64,000 bases of DNA, from assembly GCF_918698005.1 (NCBI RefSeq), contig NZ_CAKKLJ010000002.1, forward strand, positions 62,001-126,000, read 5' to 3'. How positions within the stretch are numbered: the stretch's first letter is position 1; each line of letters begins with the position of its first letter. The translations under genes and the position numbers were made by a program. Shown here piece by piece: positions 20,643 to 29,441 of this stretch. The notes beneath the pieces were generated by a model that did no database searches, was not told the DNA's origin, and saw nothing but the letters and a program-made list of their open reading frames with translations. This stretch comes from Microbacterium sp. Bi121. GTDB lineage: Bacteria; Actinomycetota; Actinomycetes; Actinomycetales; Microbacteriaceae.

Positions 20643-20717
20643 AACGGTCGCGACTGGCGTCTGGGTGGGTCACCACCGGGGAGCGACCGTTACGGAATTC
20701 GACCGCGCGCCTGGGCC
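20643..20717 (+). ncRNA. ZTP (ZMP) riboswitch, pfl motif
   Basis: The stretch shows the conserved parts of the pfl motif in order: a first stem AACGGTCGC (20643-20651) pairing with GCGACCGTT (20683-20691), the invariant GACTGGCG after the 5' strand, the CACCGGGGAGCG segment, and the 3' pseudoknot hairpin strand CGCGCGCCTGGGC ending at 20717. ZTP riboswitches sense ZMP/ZTP, which accumulates when 10-formyl-THF is short, and turn on folate one-carbon genes. Here it precedes glyA and, further down, folD, which is the expected context. Confidence 0.92.
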
Positions 20718-20764
20718 GATGACATCCATTCCCGATGGCAGCTTCCGCAACGAAAGAAGAGGAC

Positions 20765-22039
20765 ATGACTGATCCGTACTTCAACGCCCCGCTCTCCGAG
20801 GTCGATCCCGAAATCGCCGAGGTCCTCGACCGCGAGCTGAACCGTCAGCGCACGTTCCTCGAGATGATCGCGTCCGAGAACTTCGTACCCGTCTCGGTGC
20901 TGCAGTCGCAGGGCTCCGTGCTCACCAACAAGTACGCCGAGGGCTACCCCGGCCGTCGCTACTACGGCGGCTGCGAAGAGGTCGACATCGCGGAATCCCT
21001 GGCCATCGAGCGCGTGAAGTCGCTGTTCGGAGCCGAGTTCGCGAACGTCCAGCCGCACTCCGGCGCCACCGCCAACGCAGCCGTCATGCACGCCATCGCC
21101 CGCCCCGGCGACACGCTGCTCGGCCTCTCGCTCGACCACGGCGGACACCTCACGCACGGCATGAAGATCAACTTCTCCGGCCGCCTGTACGACATCGTCG
21201 CCTACGGCGTAGACCCCGAGACCTCGCTCGTCGACATGGACGAGGTGCGCCGCCTCGCGCTCGAGCACAAGCCGAAGGTCATCGTCGCCGGCTGGTCGGC
21301 GTACCCGCGTCAGCTCGACTTCGCCGCCTTCCGCGCGATCGCCGACGAGGTCGGCGCGTACCTGTGGGTCGACATGGCGCACTTCGCCGGGCTCGTCGCA
21401 GCCGGCCTCCACCCGAACCCCGTCCCGCACGCGCACGTCGTCTCGTCGACCGTGCACAAGACGATCGGCGGGCCCCGCTCGGGCTTCATCCTCTCGAACG
21501 ACCCCGAGATCGCGAAGAAGATCAACTCCGCCGTCTTCCCCGGCCAGCAGGGCGGGCCGCTCATGCACGTGATCGCCGCCAAGGCCACGGCGTTCAAGCT
21601 CGCAGCGACGCCCGAGTTCAAGGACCGTCAGGTGCGCACGCTCTCCGGCGCGAGCATCCTCGCCGACCGTCTCACCCAGCAGGATGTCGCGGACGCGGGC
21701 ATCGCGGTCCGCTCCGGCGGCACCGACGTCCACCTCGTCCTCGTCGACCTGCGGGATGCCGCGATCGACGGCAAGCAGGCCGAGGATCTGCTGCACGACA
21801 TCCAGATCACGGTCAACCGCAACGCGGTCCCGAACGACCCTCGCCCGCCGATGGTCACCTCTGGCCTGCGCATCGGCACCGCAGCGCTCGCCACCCGCGG
21901 GTTCGGGGATGCCGAGTTCACCGAGGTCGCGGACATCATCGCGCTCGCGCTGCTGCCGGGCGCTGACACGGCTGCCCTGAAGGCCCGAGTGGTGCGCCTC
22001 GCCGAGGCGTTCCCCCTGTACCCCGACCTGCAGCAGTAG
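20765..22039 (+). CDS. glyA: Serine hydroxymethyltransferase
   Basis: GlyA interconverts serine and glycine and makes 5,10-methylene-THF. The 424-residue protein has the PLP lysine Lys232 in [13 protein letters not shown], the N-terminal IASENFV motif and the [13 protein letters not shown] folate-site stretch. The ATG at 20765 follows AAGAAGAGG. The leader carries a ZTP riboswitch, so expression should rise when formyl-folate runs low. folD follows 122 bases downstream and may share the transcript. Confidence 0.98.
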   Translation: MTDPYFNAPLSEVDPEIAEVLDRELNRQRTFLEMIASENFVPVSVLQSQGSVLTNKYAEGYPGRRYYGGCEEVDIAESLAIERVKSLFGAEFANVQPHSGATANAAVMHAIARPGDTLLGLSLDHGGHLTHGMKINFSGRLYDIVAYGVDPETSLVDMDEVRRLALEHKPKVIVAGWSAYPRQLDFAAFRAIADEVGAYLWVDMAHFAGLVAAGLHPNPVPHAHVVSSTVHKTIGGPRSGFILSNDPEIAKKINSAVFPGQQGGPLMHVIAAKATAFKLAATPEFKDRQVRTLSGASILADRLTQQDVADAGIAVRSGGTDVHLVLVDLRDAAIDGKQAEDLLHDIQITVNRNAVPNDPRPPMVTSGLRIGTAALATRGFGDAEFTEVADIIALALLPGADTAALKARVVRLAEAFPLYPDLQQ

Positions 22040-22047
22040 TAACCGCC

Positions 22048-22118
22048 CGCGAAACACCACTTCGAGCGTGAGACACCACGACTGACGTGAGACACCACGA
22101 CTGAGGTGGTGTTTCGCG
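22048..22118. repeat. Inverted element with 19-base tandem repeat (word GAAACACCAC)
   Basis: CGCGAAACACCAC (22048-22060) has its exact reverse complement at 22106-22118. Between them lies a perfect tandem pair of 19 bases, at 22067-22085 and 22086-22104, each containing GAGACACCAC. A further partial word GTGGTTTTT follows at about 22125. It sits between glyA and folD and would form a long hairpin in the message. Confidence 0.85.
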
Positions 22119-22161
22119 TCCAAAGTGGTTTTTCATCAGGGATTCGAGAGGAATACGACAC

Positions 22162-23049
22162 ATGACCGCGCAGATACTCGACGGCAAGGCCGCGGCGGCG
22201 GAGATCAAGAGCGAGCTCGCAGAGCGGGTCGCGGCGCTGCGTGCGCGGGGGATCATCCCCGGCATCGCCACAGTGCTCGTCGGGGCCGACCCGGCGTCGC
22301 AGCTGTACGTCGGGATGAAGCACCGCCAATCCGAGGCGATCGGGATGAACTCCATCCAGCGCGAGCTGCCGGCTGATGCGACGCAGGCCGAGGTCGAGGA
22401 CCTGATCGACGAGCTCAACGCCGACCCCGACTGCCACGGGTACATCGTGCAGCTGCCGCTTCCGAAGCACATCGACACCGACGCGATCCTCGAGCGCATC
22501 GATCCGGCCAAGGATGCCGACGGTCTGCACCCGACCAACCTCGGTCGCCTCGTGCTGAACGTCAACGCGCCGATCCACACGCCGCTGCCGTGCACACCGC
22601 GTGGCGTGATCGAGCTGCTGCTGCGCAACGACTACGACCTGAAGGGCAAGCACGTCGTCGTCGTCGGTCGCGGCGTGACGATCGGACGCCCTATGGGCCT
22701 GCTGCTGACCCGTCGCGACATCAACGCGACCGTCACTCAGGTGCACACCGGAACGCCGGACATGAGCCCGTATCTGCGTCAGGCCGACGTGATCGTCGCC
22801 GGAGCGGGCGTCAAGCACCTGATCCGCGCCGAGGACGTCAAGCCGGGCGCTGCTGTGCTCGACGTCGGTGTCACGCGCGAGGACGATCCGGAGACCGGCA
22901 AGAGCAAGGTCTTCGGGGATGTGCATCCTGATGTCGCCGAGGTCGCCGGCTTCATCTCGCCGAACCCTGGTGGGGTCGGCCCGATGACCGTCGCGCTGCT
23001 TCTGACGAACGTCGTCGAGGCCGCGGAGCGGTCGGTCGGCGCGCGCTGA
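22162..23049 (+). CDS. folD: Bifunctional methylene-THF dehydrogenase/methenyl-THF cyclohydrolase
   Basis: FolD oxidises 5,10-methylene-THF to methenyl-THF with NADP+ and hydrolyses it to 10-formyl-THF. The 295-residue protein has the active-site [16 protein letters not shown] (with Tyr and Lys), the [10 protein letters not shown] stretch, and the nucleotide-binding [11 protein letters not shown] followed by the C-terminal [12 protein letters not shown]. In most FolD the first of these loops reads GRSxIVG; here it is GRGVTIG. The gene follows glyA and consumes its product. Confidence 0.97.
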   Translation: MTAQILDGKAAAAEIKSELAERVAALRARGIIPGIATVLVGADPASQLYVGMKHRQSEAIGMNSIQRELPADATQAEVEDLIDELNADPDCHGYIVQLPLPKHIDTDAILERIDPAKDADGLHPTNLGRLVLNVNAPIHTPLPCTPRGVIELLLRNDYDLKGKHVVVVGRGVTIGRPMGLLLTRRDINATVTQVHTGTPDMSPYLRQADVIVAGAGVKHLIRAEDVKPGAAVLDVGVTREDDPETGKSKVFGDVHPDVAEVAGFISPNPGGVGPMTVALLLTNVVEAAERSVGAR

Positions 23050-23057
23050 GCGTCACG

Positions 23058-23134
23058 ATCCGCTGAACTTCGCCCGATCTGCTGACGAAATCGCCGAGAA
23101 AGTCCGCAGATCGGGAACGCATCCGCAGATCGGA
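23058..23134. repeat. Inverted element (word CCGATCTGC)
   Basis: Two forward copies, GATCCGCTGA (23058-23067) and CCCGATCTGCTGA (23073-23085), face two reverse copies, GCAGATCGGG (23106-23115) and GCAGATCGGA (23125-23134). It separates folD from the convergent membrane-protein gene and may serve as a terminator. Confidence 0.7.
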
Positions 23135-23155
23135 CCGCGAACGCAGCCCTGAGGG

Positions 23156-23725
23156 CTACAGCTCGTCGAGCATCCGGCGCTGCTCGGGCGTCAGCCCGTC
23201 GTTCAGCTCGTCGCGCCCGATCTTCGATTCGGGCGAGGTCGAGGTCGACGATGCTGCACCCGACGACGGGGCGGATGCCGCGGCATCCGATCGCTTGATG
23301 CGAGCCGAGACCGAGCCGATGACCTCGCCGGTCTTGGCCTCGATCCTGTCGTCGATCTGGTCGTAGACGACCCAAGCGATCAGCAAGTAGATCGGCGGCA
23401 GCACGTAACCCCAGAACCAGCCGCTGACGTCGACTCCGCTGAGCAGAACCGTGAGCACCCAGACGATGAGCTCGACGACGAAGACGAGCACGTACTGGAC
23501 GACCTTCTCGCCTACCCGCGTGCGGGTGTCAGCCGACCTGGCAGCGGCACCGCGGAACGCCTTCAGCAGTGCGGGCTTCAGGGCCAGTGTCGCGAGTGTG
23601 AGGATGACGGACGCCCACAGCGCGTTCCAGCCCACGCTGACGCTGCGCATGAGCAGTCCGATCAGCAGCAGGACGACGACATTGAAGACGTACAGCGATG
23701 CTGCGCGGATCAGCCAGTTCTTCAT
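23156..23725 (-). CDS. Hypothetical membrane protein
   Basis: This 189-residue protein has about four hydrophobic segments (residues about 10-27, 34-55, 77-98 and 103-122), followed by a polar Ser/Ala-rich tail that ends in LTPEQRRMLDEL. The tail looks like a short cytoplasmic protein-binding element. No family is recognised with confidence. The ATG at 23725 has AAGG upstream. It lies 51 bases downstream of the DUF6882-like gene on the same strand and may be co-transcribed with it. Confidence 0.75.
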   Translation of the reverse strand: MKNWLIRAASLYVFNVVVLLLIGLLMRSVSVGWNALWASVILTLATLALKPALLKAFRGAAARSADTRTRVGEKVVQYVLVFVVELIVWVLTVLLSGVDVSGWFWGYVLPPIYLLIAWVVYDQIDDRIEAKTGEVIGSVSARIKRSDAAASAPSSGAASSTSTSPESKIGRDELNDGLTPEQRRMLDEL

Positions 23726-23776
23726 GCGATCAGCCTTGCACACCAGTACCGACGGCGGCACCCGTGTCGGATGGAC

Positions 23777-24496
23777 TCAGCCGCCGTGACTGCCCTCGAT
23801 GCCCGTGATGCGCGCTTGCTCGTCGAAGCGGAAGGTCGCGGAGCCCGAAGGGTCGCTGACGGTGGCGCCGCTGAACGCCTCGTCAGTCCACTCCATGTTC
23901 CAGCCGGCCAGGCGTGCGGCATCCCATACCGAGGAGCGGGCGTCGCCGAGGTCGAGCGACGACAGCAGCCGGGGTGCCTTGGTCACGGCCTCGGCGAGCG
24001 TCGTCTGCGCGATCGGTGCATCGAGCAGGAACACAGCGCGCGTGCCGCCGCCGATCGGTGCCGAGTAGTACGGAGAACGACCGGTGATCTCGACCGCGAT
24101 CGTGCCGATCTGATGCGCGGTGTTCGCGATCCAGGTCTCGAGGTCGTCGCCGATGTCGGCGGGGAACGGCACTTCAGCCTGCGCCAGCTCCTCAAGTCCG
24201 TACTGGGTGCCGTAGTCGCGCAGCTGCGCCGCGACACCCTGCGGGTCGCCCTGCGGGTGCGCCCATGCCCAGAGCATCGAGCGCGGCCCTGGTGCGATCG
24301 TCGCGATCAGGTGCGGGCGGGTGACGATGGTGCGCGTCGGGTCCGCTATCGAGCTGAAGGTCAGGGTCCCTGCATCCATGTCAGCATCCCAGCGGTGCTC
24401 GCCGAGGGCGTCGACGGCGTCGGTGAGCGCGTCCTGGCGCAGTGCGGCGAACAGGGCGGCGCGATCGGCGAGTGGCTGGAGTGCTGCGAAGGTCAT
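23777..24496 (-). CDS. DUF6882-like protein
   Basis: This 239-residue soluble protein resembles the DUF6882 family of actinobacteria, of unknown function. Visible features are a two-layer alternating pattern with GTLTFSS and a central WAWAHPQG motif that appear typical of the family, and a Trp-rich C-terminal part (AGWNMEWTDEAFSG). No catalytic residues can be named. It lies 22 bases after the MFS gene on the same strand and may form an operon with it and the following membrane protein. Confidence 0.6.
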   Translation of the reverse strand: MTFAALQPLADRAALFAALRQDALTDAVDALGEHRWDADMDAGTLTFSSIADPTRTIVTRPHLIATIAPGPRSMLWAWAHPQGDPQGVAAQLRDYGTQYGLEELAQAEVPFPADIGDDLETWIANTAHQIGTIAVEITGRSPYYSAPIGGGTRAVFLLDAPIAQTTLAEAVTKAPRLLSSLDLGDARSSVWDAARLAGWNMEWTDEAFSGATVSDPSGSATFRFDEQARITGIEGSHGG

Positions 24497-24518
24497 GCGA
24501 ACAGTCTGGCCGCAGATC

Positions 24519-25745
24519 CTATGAGTCCGCCACCTCCACCGTGTGGGCCCTCCTGCCCATCCGCCACACGCTGGGCACGGCGAGCGTGGCCACGGCGCAC
24601 GCCGCGTAGAGCACGCCGGAGGTCACCAGGACGACGCCGACGTCCGCGTGGGTGATGAGCCATCCGTAGATGAGGGTGCCGATCGGCATCACCACGAAGC
24701 TGCCGAGCATGTCGTAGCTGGAGACGCGCGAGAGCTTGTCGGTGGGCACGTTCTCCATGAGGGTGACGTTCCAGCCTGTGCTGAAGACCTCGGCACCGGC
24801 ACCCGCGATCAGCGCGGCGATCGCGAGGAGCACGACGGCCGGGTGGATGCCGAGCATGGTGAGCGGCACGGCGAAGAAGGCCATCCCGATCATGCCGAGC
24901 CGAAGCGGCCGGCGCAGCGGGAACCGCATGAGAACGACGGTCATCAGCAGCACGCCGATGCCCTCGGCGCTGACGACCCATCCCCAGCCGGTGATCCCCA
25001 GCCGGTCGTCGTTCTTCGCGATGTAGGGGCCTGCGACGCCCCACGCGCCGACGTGGATCGCGTTCATGATCATGAAGGCCAGGACGATCACCCAGAGCCA
25101 GGTGCGGCTGCGGAACTCGTCCCAGCCGGTGCGAAGGTCCCGAAGGAATGTCGAGCCCTCGTTGCGCGGCGGTGGCGGCAGCTTCACGAGTGCCAGCACC
25201 GGGATCGCGACGACCCATCCGCCGACCTGGACCACCATCGCCCACGCCGGACCCTCTGTCGCGACGAGGACGCCGGCGATGACCGGCCCGCCGATGGTCA
25301 CCGCCGATCGCACGAACGACAGCATCGCGTTGGCCTGCTGCAGGTGCTCCGGCTTGGTCAGCTGCGGGATGATGCCCTGCATCGCCGGCAGCACGAAGGC
25401 CGTGGATGCTCCGTTCACCGCAGCCAGGCCGACGAGGAGCGGGATCGTGGCGGTCTGGGTGAACAGGAGAGCGGCGACGGTGCCCATCGACAGGATGTCG
25501 AGCACGTAGCAGCTCTGGATGATCAGGGCCCGGGGGAGCCGGTCGGCCACGACTCCGCCGAACAGCACGAAGACGATGTTCGCGACCGTGAACGCGGTGA
25601 GGACGTACGAGAGCGAGAGGGCTTCGTTGTCGACCTGCAGGACTGCGAAGGCGAGCGCGATCGACGACATCGATCCGGTGATCAGCGTGATCGCACGGGC
25701 GATGAAGAACCACCGGAATCCTGAGTCCTGCATCGCGCCGAGCAT
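24519..25745 (-). CDS. MFS transporter, probable drug/metabolite exporter
   Basis: This 408-residue protein has twelve hydrophobic segments and the pattern of EntS-like major facilitator exporters, including GGVVADRLPRALII between helices 2 and 3 and a proline-rich central loop (LPPPPRNEGS). Such proteins export small molecules by proton exchange. The substrate is unknown. The start has an AAGGGGTGAAAAG stretch upstream. It is divergent from the aldose epimerase gene across a GC-rich gap. Confidence 0.88.
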   Translation of the reverse strand: MLGAMQDSGFRWFFIARAITLITGSMSSIALAFAVLQVDNEALSLSYVLTAFTVANIVFVLFGGVVADRLPRALIIQSCYVLDILSMGTVAALLFTQTATIPLLVGLAAVNGASTAFVLPAMQGIIPQLTKPEHLQQANAMLSFVRSAVTIGGPVIAGVLVATEGPAWAMVVQVGGWVVAIPVLALVKLPPPPRNEGSTFLRDLRTGWDEFRSRTWLWVIVLAFMIMNAIHVGAWGVAGPYIAKNDDRLGITGWGWVVSAEGIGVLLMTVVLMRFPLRRPLRLGMIGMAFFAVPLTMLGIHPAVVLLAIAALIAGAGAEVFSTGWNVTLMENVPTDKLSRVSSYDMLGSFVVMPIGTLIYGWLITHADVGVVLVTSGVLYAACAVATLAVPSVWRMGRRAHTVEVADS

Positions 25746-25766
25746 TCAGATATCTTTTCACCCCTT

Positions 25767-25780
25767 CCCCGGCGCCGGGG
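25767..25780. promoter_or_regulatory. GC palindrome in divergent promoter region
   Basis: CCCCGGCGCCGGGG is a perfect 14-base palindrome between the divergent MFS and aldose epimerase genes, about 25 bases upstream of the TAGACT -10 box. It could be a regulator site or a stem; nothing else supports either. Confidence 0.3.
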
Positions 25781-25804
25781 GACGCGGCCGGGGGTACCGC
25801 GCCA

Positions 25805-25810
25805 TAGACT
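25805..25810 (+). promoter_or_regulatory. -10 box TAGACT ahead of aldose epimerase
   Basis: TAGACT ends 9 bases before the ATG at 25819, leaving at most a few leader bases, so the message is leaderless or nearly so. Confidence 0.5.
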
Positions 25811-25818
25811 CGCAGACG

Positions 25819-26751
25819 ATGATGACCCCGCGATCCGGCCGCCAGTTGGCCCTCTCCCACCACGACTACCAGGCCGAGATCGCCACTGTCGGCGCCACCC
25901 TCCGAGCGCTGCGCCACCGCGGCCGCGATCTCGTCGTGCCGTTCGACGCCGACGAGGTCCGTCCGGCGTACCGGGGCGCGACGCTGGCGCCCTGGCCCAA
26001 CCGCATCGTCGACGGCCGCTATCGCCTCGGCGATGTCGAGCTGCAACTGCCGCTGACCGAGCCCGAACGCGGCCACGCCCTGCACGGGCTGCTCGGCTGG
26101 GCCGACTTCGCCGTGCGCACGACTCTCGACAGCACGGTCGAACCCGACCGCGTCGTTCTCGCGGCGACGATCGAACCTCAGACGGGTTATCCGTTCCGCG
26201 TCGAAGTGGAGGTCGAGTACCGCCTCGACGACGACGGTCTCTCGCAGACCGTGACTGCCCGCAACCTCGGGGCGGATGCCGCGCCCTGGGGCACCGGCCC
26301 GCATCCGTACCTCGTCGGCGGGCCGGGGAACGTGGACGACTGGACGCTTCTGCTGCCGGCATCCGAGGTCCTGACGGTCACCGAAGACCGACTGATCCCC
26401 ACCGGCGTCGAGCCGGTCGACGCGCACCCCGAGTGGGACTTCCGGATGCCGCGGCCGATCCAGGACGTCTTCATCGACCACGCCTTCACCGGACTCGACC
26501 GCACGGATGACCTCGCCGAGGTGCGGGTGACGGCATCCGACGGCACCGGCGTGTCGATGAGCTGGGACCGGGGCTGCCCATGGGTGCAGATCCACACGGC
26601 CGACAACCCGACGTTGCCCGCAGCGCACCGCGCAGGGCTCGCCGTCGAGCCGATGACCTGCCCGCCGGATGCCTTCAACTCCGGTGTCGACCTGGTGACG
26701 CTCGCGCCGGGCGACGCGCACTCCGCCTCCTGGCGGATCAGGGCGATCTGA
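25819..26751 (+). CDS. Aldose 1-epimerase family protein
   Basis: Aldose 1-epimerases interconvert alpha and beta anomers of free sugars. The 310-residue protein has the galactose-mutarotase-like fold with NRIVDGRY near the N-terminus, the catalytic His in GHALHGLLG and in GPHPYLVGG, and VQIHTADN with the C-terminal Glu in AVEPMTCPPDAFNSG. The ATG was chosen because of the -10 box just upstream; a second ATG follows directly. Its stop overlaps the alditol oxidase start (TGATG), so the two are coupled and the substrate is probably the aldose made by that oxidase. Confidence 0.93.
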   Translation: MMTPRSGRQLALSHHDYQAEIATVGATLRALRHRGRDLVVPFDADEVRPAYRGATLAPWPNRIVDGRYRLGDVELQLPLTEPERGHALHGLLGWADFAVRTTLDSTVEPDRVVLAATIEPQTGYPFRVEVEVEYRLDDDGLSQTVTARNLGADAAPWGTGPHPYLVGGPGNVDDWTLLLPASEVLTVTEDRLIPTGVEPVDAHPEWDFRMPRPIQDVFIDHAFTGLDRTDDLAEVRVTASDGTGVSMSWDRGCPWVQIHTADNPTLPAAHRAGLAVEPMTCPPDAFNSGVDLVTLAPGDAHSASWRIRAI

Positions 26752-28004
26752 TGCGCAAGAACTGGGCGGGCAACCTCACCTACCGGGCAGCGGAACTCGC
26801 CGAGCCCGCCTCCGTCGACGAGGCGCGCGAGCTGATCGCCCGCAGCCGCTCGATCCGTGTCCTCGGCACGCGGCACTGCTTCAACGACATCGCCGACACA
26901 GCGGGCACGCAGCTCAGTCTCGCCGGCCTGCCCCCGGTGATCGAGGTGACCGAGGCGCGGGATGCTGTGCGCGTCGCAGGCGCCCTGCGCTACGGCGACC
27001 TCGCGCCGGTTCTCGAGGCGCAGGGGCTCGCACTCGCCAATCTCGCGTCGCTTCCGCACATCTCGATCGCGGGCGCCGTTGCCACCGGAACGCACGGATC
27101 CGGCGACCGCACCGGATCGCTCGCGAGCGCCGTCCGCGCCGTCTCGCTCTTGACCGCCGACGGCGGCGTTCGCACCGTCACGCGCGGGGAGGCGGACTTC
27201 GACGGCGTCGTCGTCTCGCTCGGCGCGCTCGGCGCCGTGCTCGACGTCACCCTCGACCTGCAGCCCTCCGTGCCGTACGCGCAGCACGTGTTCGAGCATC
27301 CGCGCTGGGACGCCGTCCTCGAGGACCTCGACGCCGTCACCAGTGCCGGAACGAGCGTCAGCATCTTCTCGACCTGGCAGCGCACCGATGACGCCGATCA
27401 GATCTGGGTCAAACAGGCCCAGCCCGATGCCACGCGCGACGAACGCGAGGCCGTGATGGCGCGCCTCTCGGCCGCAGCGGCCACGCACCGGCGGCATCCG
27501 ATCCTCTCCGAGCCCGCCGAGGCGGCCACCGAGCAGGACGGCGTCCCGGGACCCTGGTTCCTGCGCCTCCCGCATTTCCGTATGGACTTCACGCCCTCGG
27601 CCGGCGCCGAGATCCAGAGCGAGTACCTCGTGCCGCGCGCGGATGCCGTCGCCGCGATCGAGGCCGTGCGGGCCATGGCCGACCGGATCGCGCCGCTGCT
27701 GCTCGTGAACGAGATCCGAACGGTACAGGAGGATGACCTCTGGCTGAGCTCGTCATACGGCACGGATGCCGTCGGCCTGCACTTCACCTGGCGACCCGAC
27801 GAGCCGTCCGTCCGGGCCCTCCTGCCCGAGCTGGAGGCTGCGCTGCCGTCGTCCGCTCGTCCGCACTGGGGCAAAGTGTTCACGCTTCCGGGCGACGAGG
27901 TCCGTGCCCGCTACCCGCGGTGGGACGACTTCGCGCAGCTGCGGGATCGCCTGGACCCCGAGCGGAAGTTCGTGAACGACTACCTGGAGCGGTTCGGCCT
28001 CTAG
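26751..28004 (+). CDS. Alditol oxidase (xylitol/sorbitol oxidase type)
   Basis: This 417-residue flavoprotein is close in pattern and length to alditol oxidase (AldO) of Streptomyces, which oxidises xylitol, sorbitol and other alditols at C1 to the aldose, giving H2O2. Seen are the N-terminal NWAGNLTYRA, the covalent-FAD histidine His42 in GTRHCFND, SLPHISIAGAVATGTHGSG in the FAD domain, and C-terminal ARPHWGKVFTLPG and LDPERKFVNDY. It overlaps the epimerase gene by one base. Next to xylB and xylA it would supply xylose from xylitol. Confidence 0.93.
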   Translation: MRKNWAGNLTYRAAELAEPASVDEARELIARSRSIRVLGTRHCFNDIADTAGTQLSLAGLPPVIEVTEARDAVRVAGALRYGDLAPVLEAQGLALANLASLPHISIAGAVATGTHGSGDRTGSLASAVRAVSLLTADGGVRTVTRGEADFDGVVVSLGALGAVLDVTLDLQPSVPYAQHVFEHPRWDAVLEDLDAVTSAGTSVSIFSTWQRTDDADQIWVKQAQPDATRDEREAVMARLSAAAATHRRHPILSEPAEAATEQDGVPGPWFLRLPHFRMDFTPSAGAEIQSEYLVPRADAVAAIEAVRAMADRIAPLLLVNEIRTVQEDDLWLSSSYGTDAVGLHFTWRPDEPSVRALLPELEAALPSSARPHWGKVFTLPGDEVRARYPRWDDFAQLRDRLDPERKFVNDYLERFGL

Positions 28005-28030
28005 AGAGTGCGTCTCCAGTGGGTCTGCCT

Positions 28031-29317
28031 CTAGCTGGTGAGGGCCGCGGCCTGCCGTGCGGCGCCCAGCGCCACGTACTCGGCCGGCTCCGGCACCTCG
28101 ACGGGCACACCGAGCACGTCGGGGGCGATCCGGCGCACGGCTTCGGACTGCGCACCGCCGCCGATCAGCATGGCTCGCTCGAGGGGGATGCCGAGGTCGC
28201 GGAGCGCCTGCATTCCGGCGCCGAGTCCGCGCAGCATCCCCTCGACGGCGGCGCGTGCGAGGTTCGGCCTGGTCGTCGAGGACAGCGTCATGCCCGTGAG
28301 CTCGGCCGTGGCATCAGGCAGATTCGGGGTGCGCTCGCCCTCGAAGTAGGGCACGAGGGTGAGCCCGCCGGCTCCGGATTCCGCCTGCAGTGCGAGTTCA
28401 CTGAGCTCGTCGAGTTCGACGCCGAGCAGGGATGCCGTCGCGCTCAGCACGCGCGCGGCGTTGAGTGTTGCGACCAGGGGCAGGAAGTTGCCGGTCGCAT
28501 CCGCGAACCCGGCGACTGTGCCCGTCGGGTCGGTCACCGGCCTGTCGCTCACTGCGAAGACGGTGCCCGAGGTGCCGATCGACACGACCACGTCGCCGGG
28601 CTCTGCTCCGAGACCGAGAGCGGCTCCGGCGTTGTCGCCGGCTCCGGCGCCGACCAGGCGGCCATCCGCGTCGCGCACGCTCTCGTCGTGTCCGAGCACC
28701 CGAGGGAGGATCGCGTCGTGCCCGAGCGCCGTGATCAGCAGCTCACGGTCGTACTCGCCGGTGGAGGGGTTCCAGTAGCCGGTTCCCGAGGCGTCCGAAC
28801 GGTCGGTGACGAGCTCGTCGAGGACGGGGTTGTCGGGTCCGAATCCGCGCAGGCGCCAGGTCAGCCAGTCGTGGGGGAGTGCTACGGCCGCGACGCGGGC
28901 GGCGTGGTCCGGCTCGTTATCGCGCAGCCAGCGGAGCTTGGTGATCGTGAAGGATGCCACCGGCACGAGCCCGGTGCGCGCGGCGAGCTGCTCCGCTCCG
29001 AACTCCGCGACGAGATCGGCCGCGGCATCCGCTGACCGGGTGTCGTTCCACAGCAGGGCGTCGCGGATCACCCGACCGTCGGCGTCGAGCGCCACCATCC
29101 CGTGCTGCTGTCCGCCGATCGCCCACACGGCGATGTCGCTCAGCCCGCCGGCATCCGCAATCGCCGACTGCAGCGCCTCCCACCACACCTCGGGGTCGAC
29201 CGATGTCCCGTCAGGATGCGACGCGCGACCTGTGCGCACGATCGCGCCGGAGGCGGCGTCCACGACGACGACCTTGCAGGACTGGGTCGAGCTGTCGACC
29301 CCCATCACGAGTGCCAT
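28031..29317 (-). CDS. xylB: Xylulokinase
   Basis: XylB phosphorylates D-xylulose to xylulose 5-phosphate. The 428-residue FGGY kinase has the N-terminal phosphate loop [10 protein letters not shown], the active-site [13 protein letters not shown] and [11 protein letters not shown], and the C-terminal [11 protein letters not shown]. The ATG at 29317 is preferred because AAAGGA lies eight bases ahead; the ATG at 29326 would leave no room for a ribosome site. It is somewhat shorter than the usual 460-490 residues. It lies downstream of xylA, separated by an inverted element. Confidence 0.94.
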   Translation of the reverse strand: MALVMGVDSSTQSCKVVVVDAASGAIVRTGRASHPDGTSVDPEVWWEALQSAIADAGGLSDIAVWAIGGQQHGMVALDADGRVIRDALLWNDTRSADAAADLVAEFGAEQLAARTGLVPVASFTITKLRWLRDNEPDHAARVAAVALPHDWLTWRLRGFGPDNPVLDELVTDRSDASGTGYWNPSTGEYDRELLITALGHDAILPRVLGHDESVRDADGRLVGAGAGDNAGAALGLGAEPGDVVVSIGTSGTVFAVSDRPVTDPTGTVAGFADATGNFLPLVATLNAARVLSATASLLGVELDELSELALQAESGAGGLTLVPYFEGERTPNLPDATAELTGMTLSSTTRPNLARAAVEGMLRGLGAGMQALRDLGIPLERAMLIGGGAQSEAVRRIAPDVLGVPVEVPEPAEYVALGAARQAAALTS

Positions 29318-29340
29318 GTTCGGCATCCTTTCATCGCATT

Positions 29341-29422
29341 GCCGAGACCCCGTCGTATCGTCGACACCCCGTCTTCGTGACGTCTGCACGACGGGGTCTC
29401 GACGCGAAGACGGGGTCTCGGC
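29341..29422. repeat. Double inverted element between xylA and xylB (word GAGACCCCGTC)
   Basis: GCCGAGACCCCGTC (29341-29354) pairs exactly with GACGGGGTCTCGGC (29409-29422). A second pair, CGACACCCCGTC (29362-29373) and CGACGGGGTCTCG (29389-29401), lies inside. Four copies of one word in two orientations form a nested cruciform or long hairpin that could limit read-through into xylB. Confidence 0.85.
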
Positions 29423-29441
29423 GAAGAGGAGGGCGGTCGGG

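Noticed and set aside
24493..26721. A 742-codon minus-strand open frame spanning the MFS and epimerase genes
   Set aside because: It overlaps two well-recognised genes in other frames and has a Pro/Arg-rich shadow composition.
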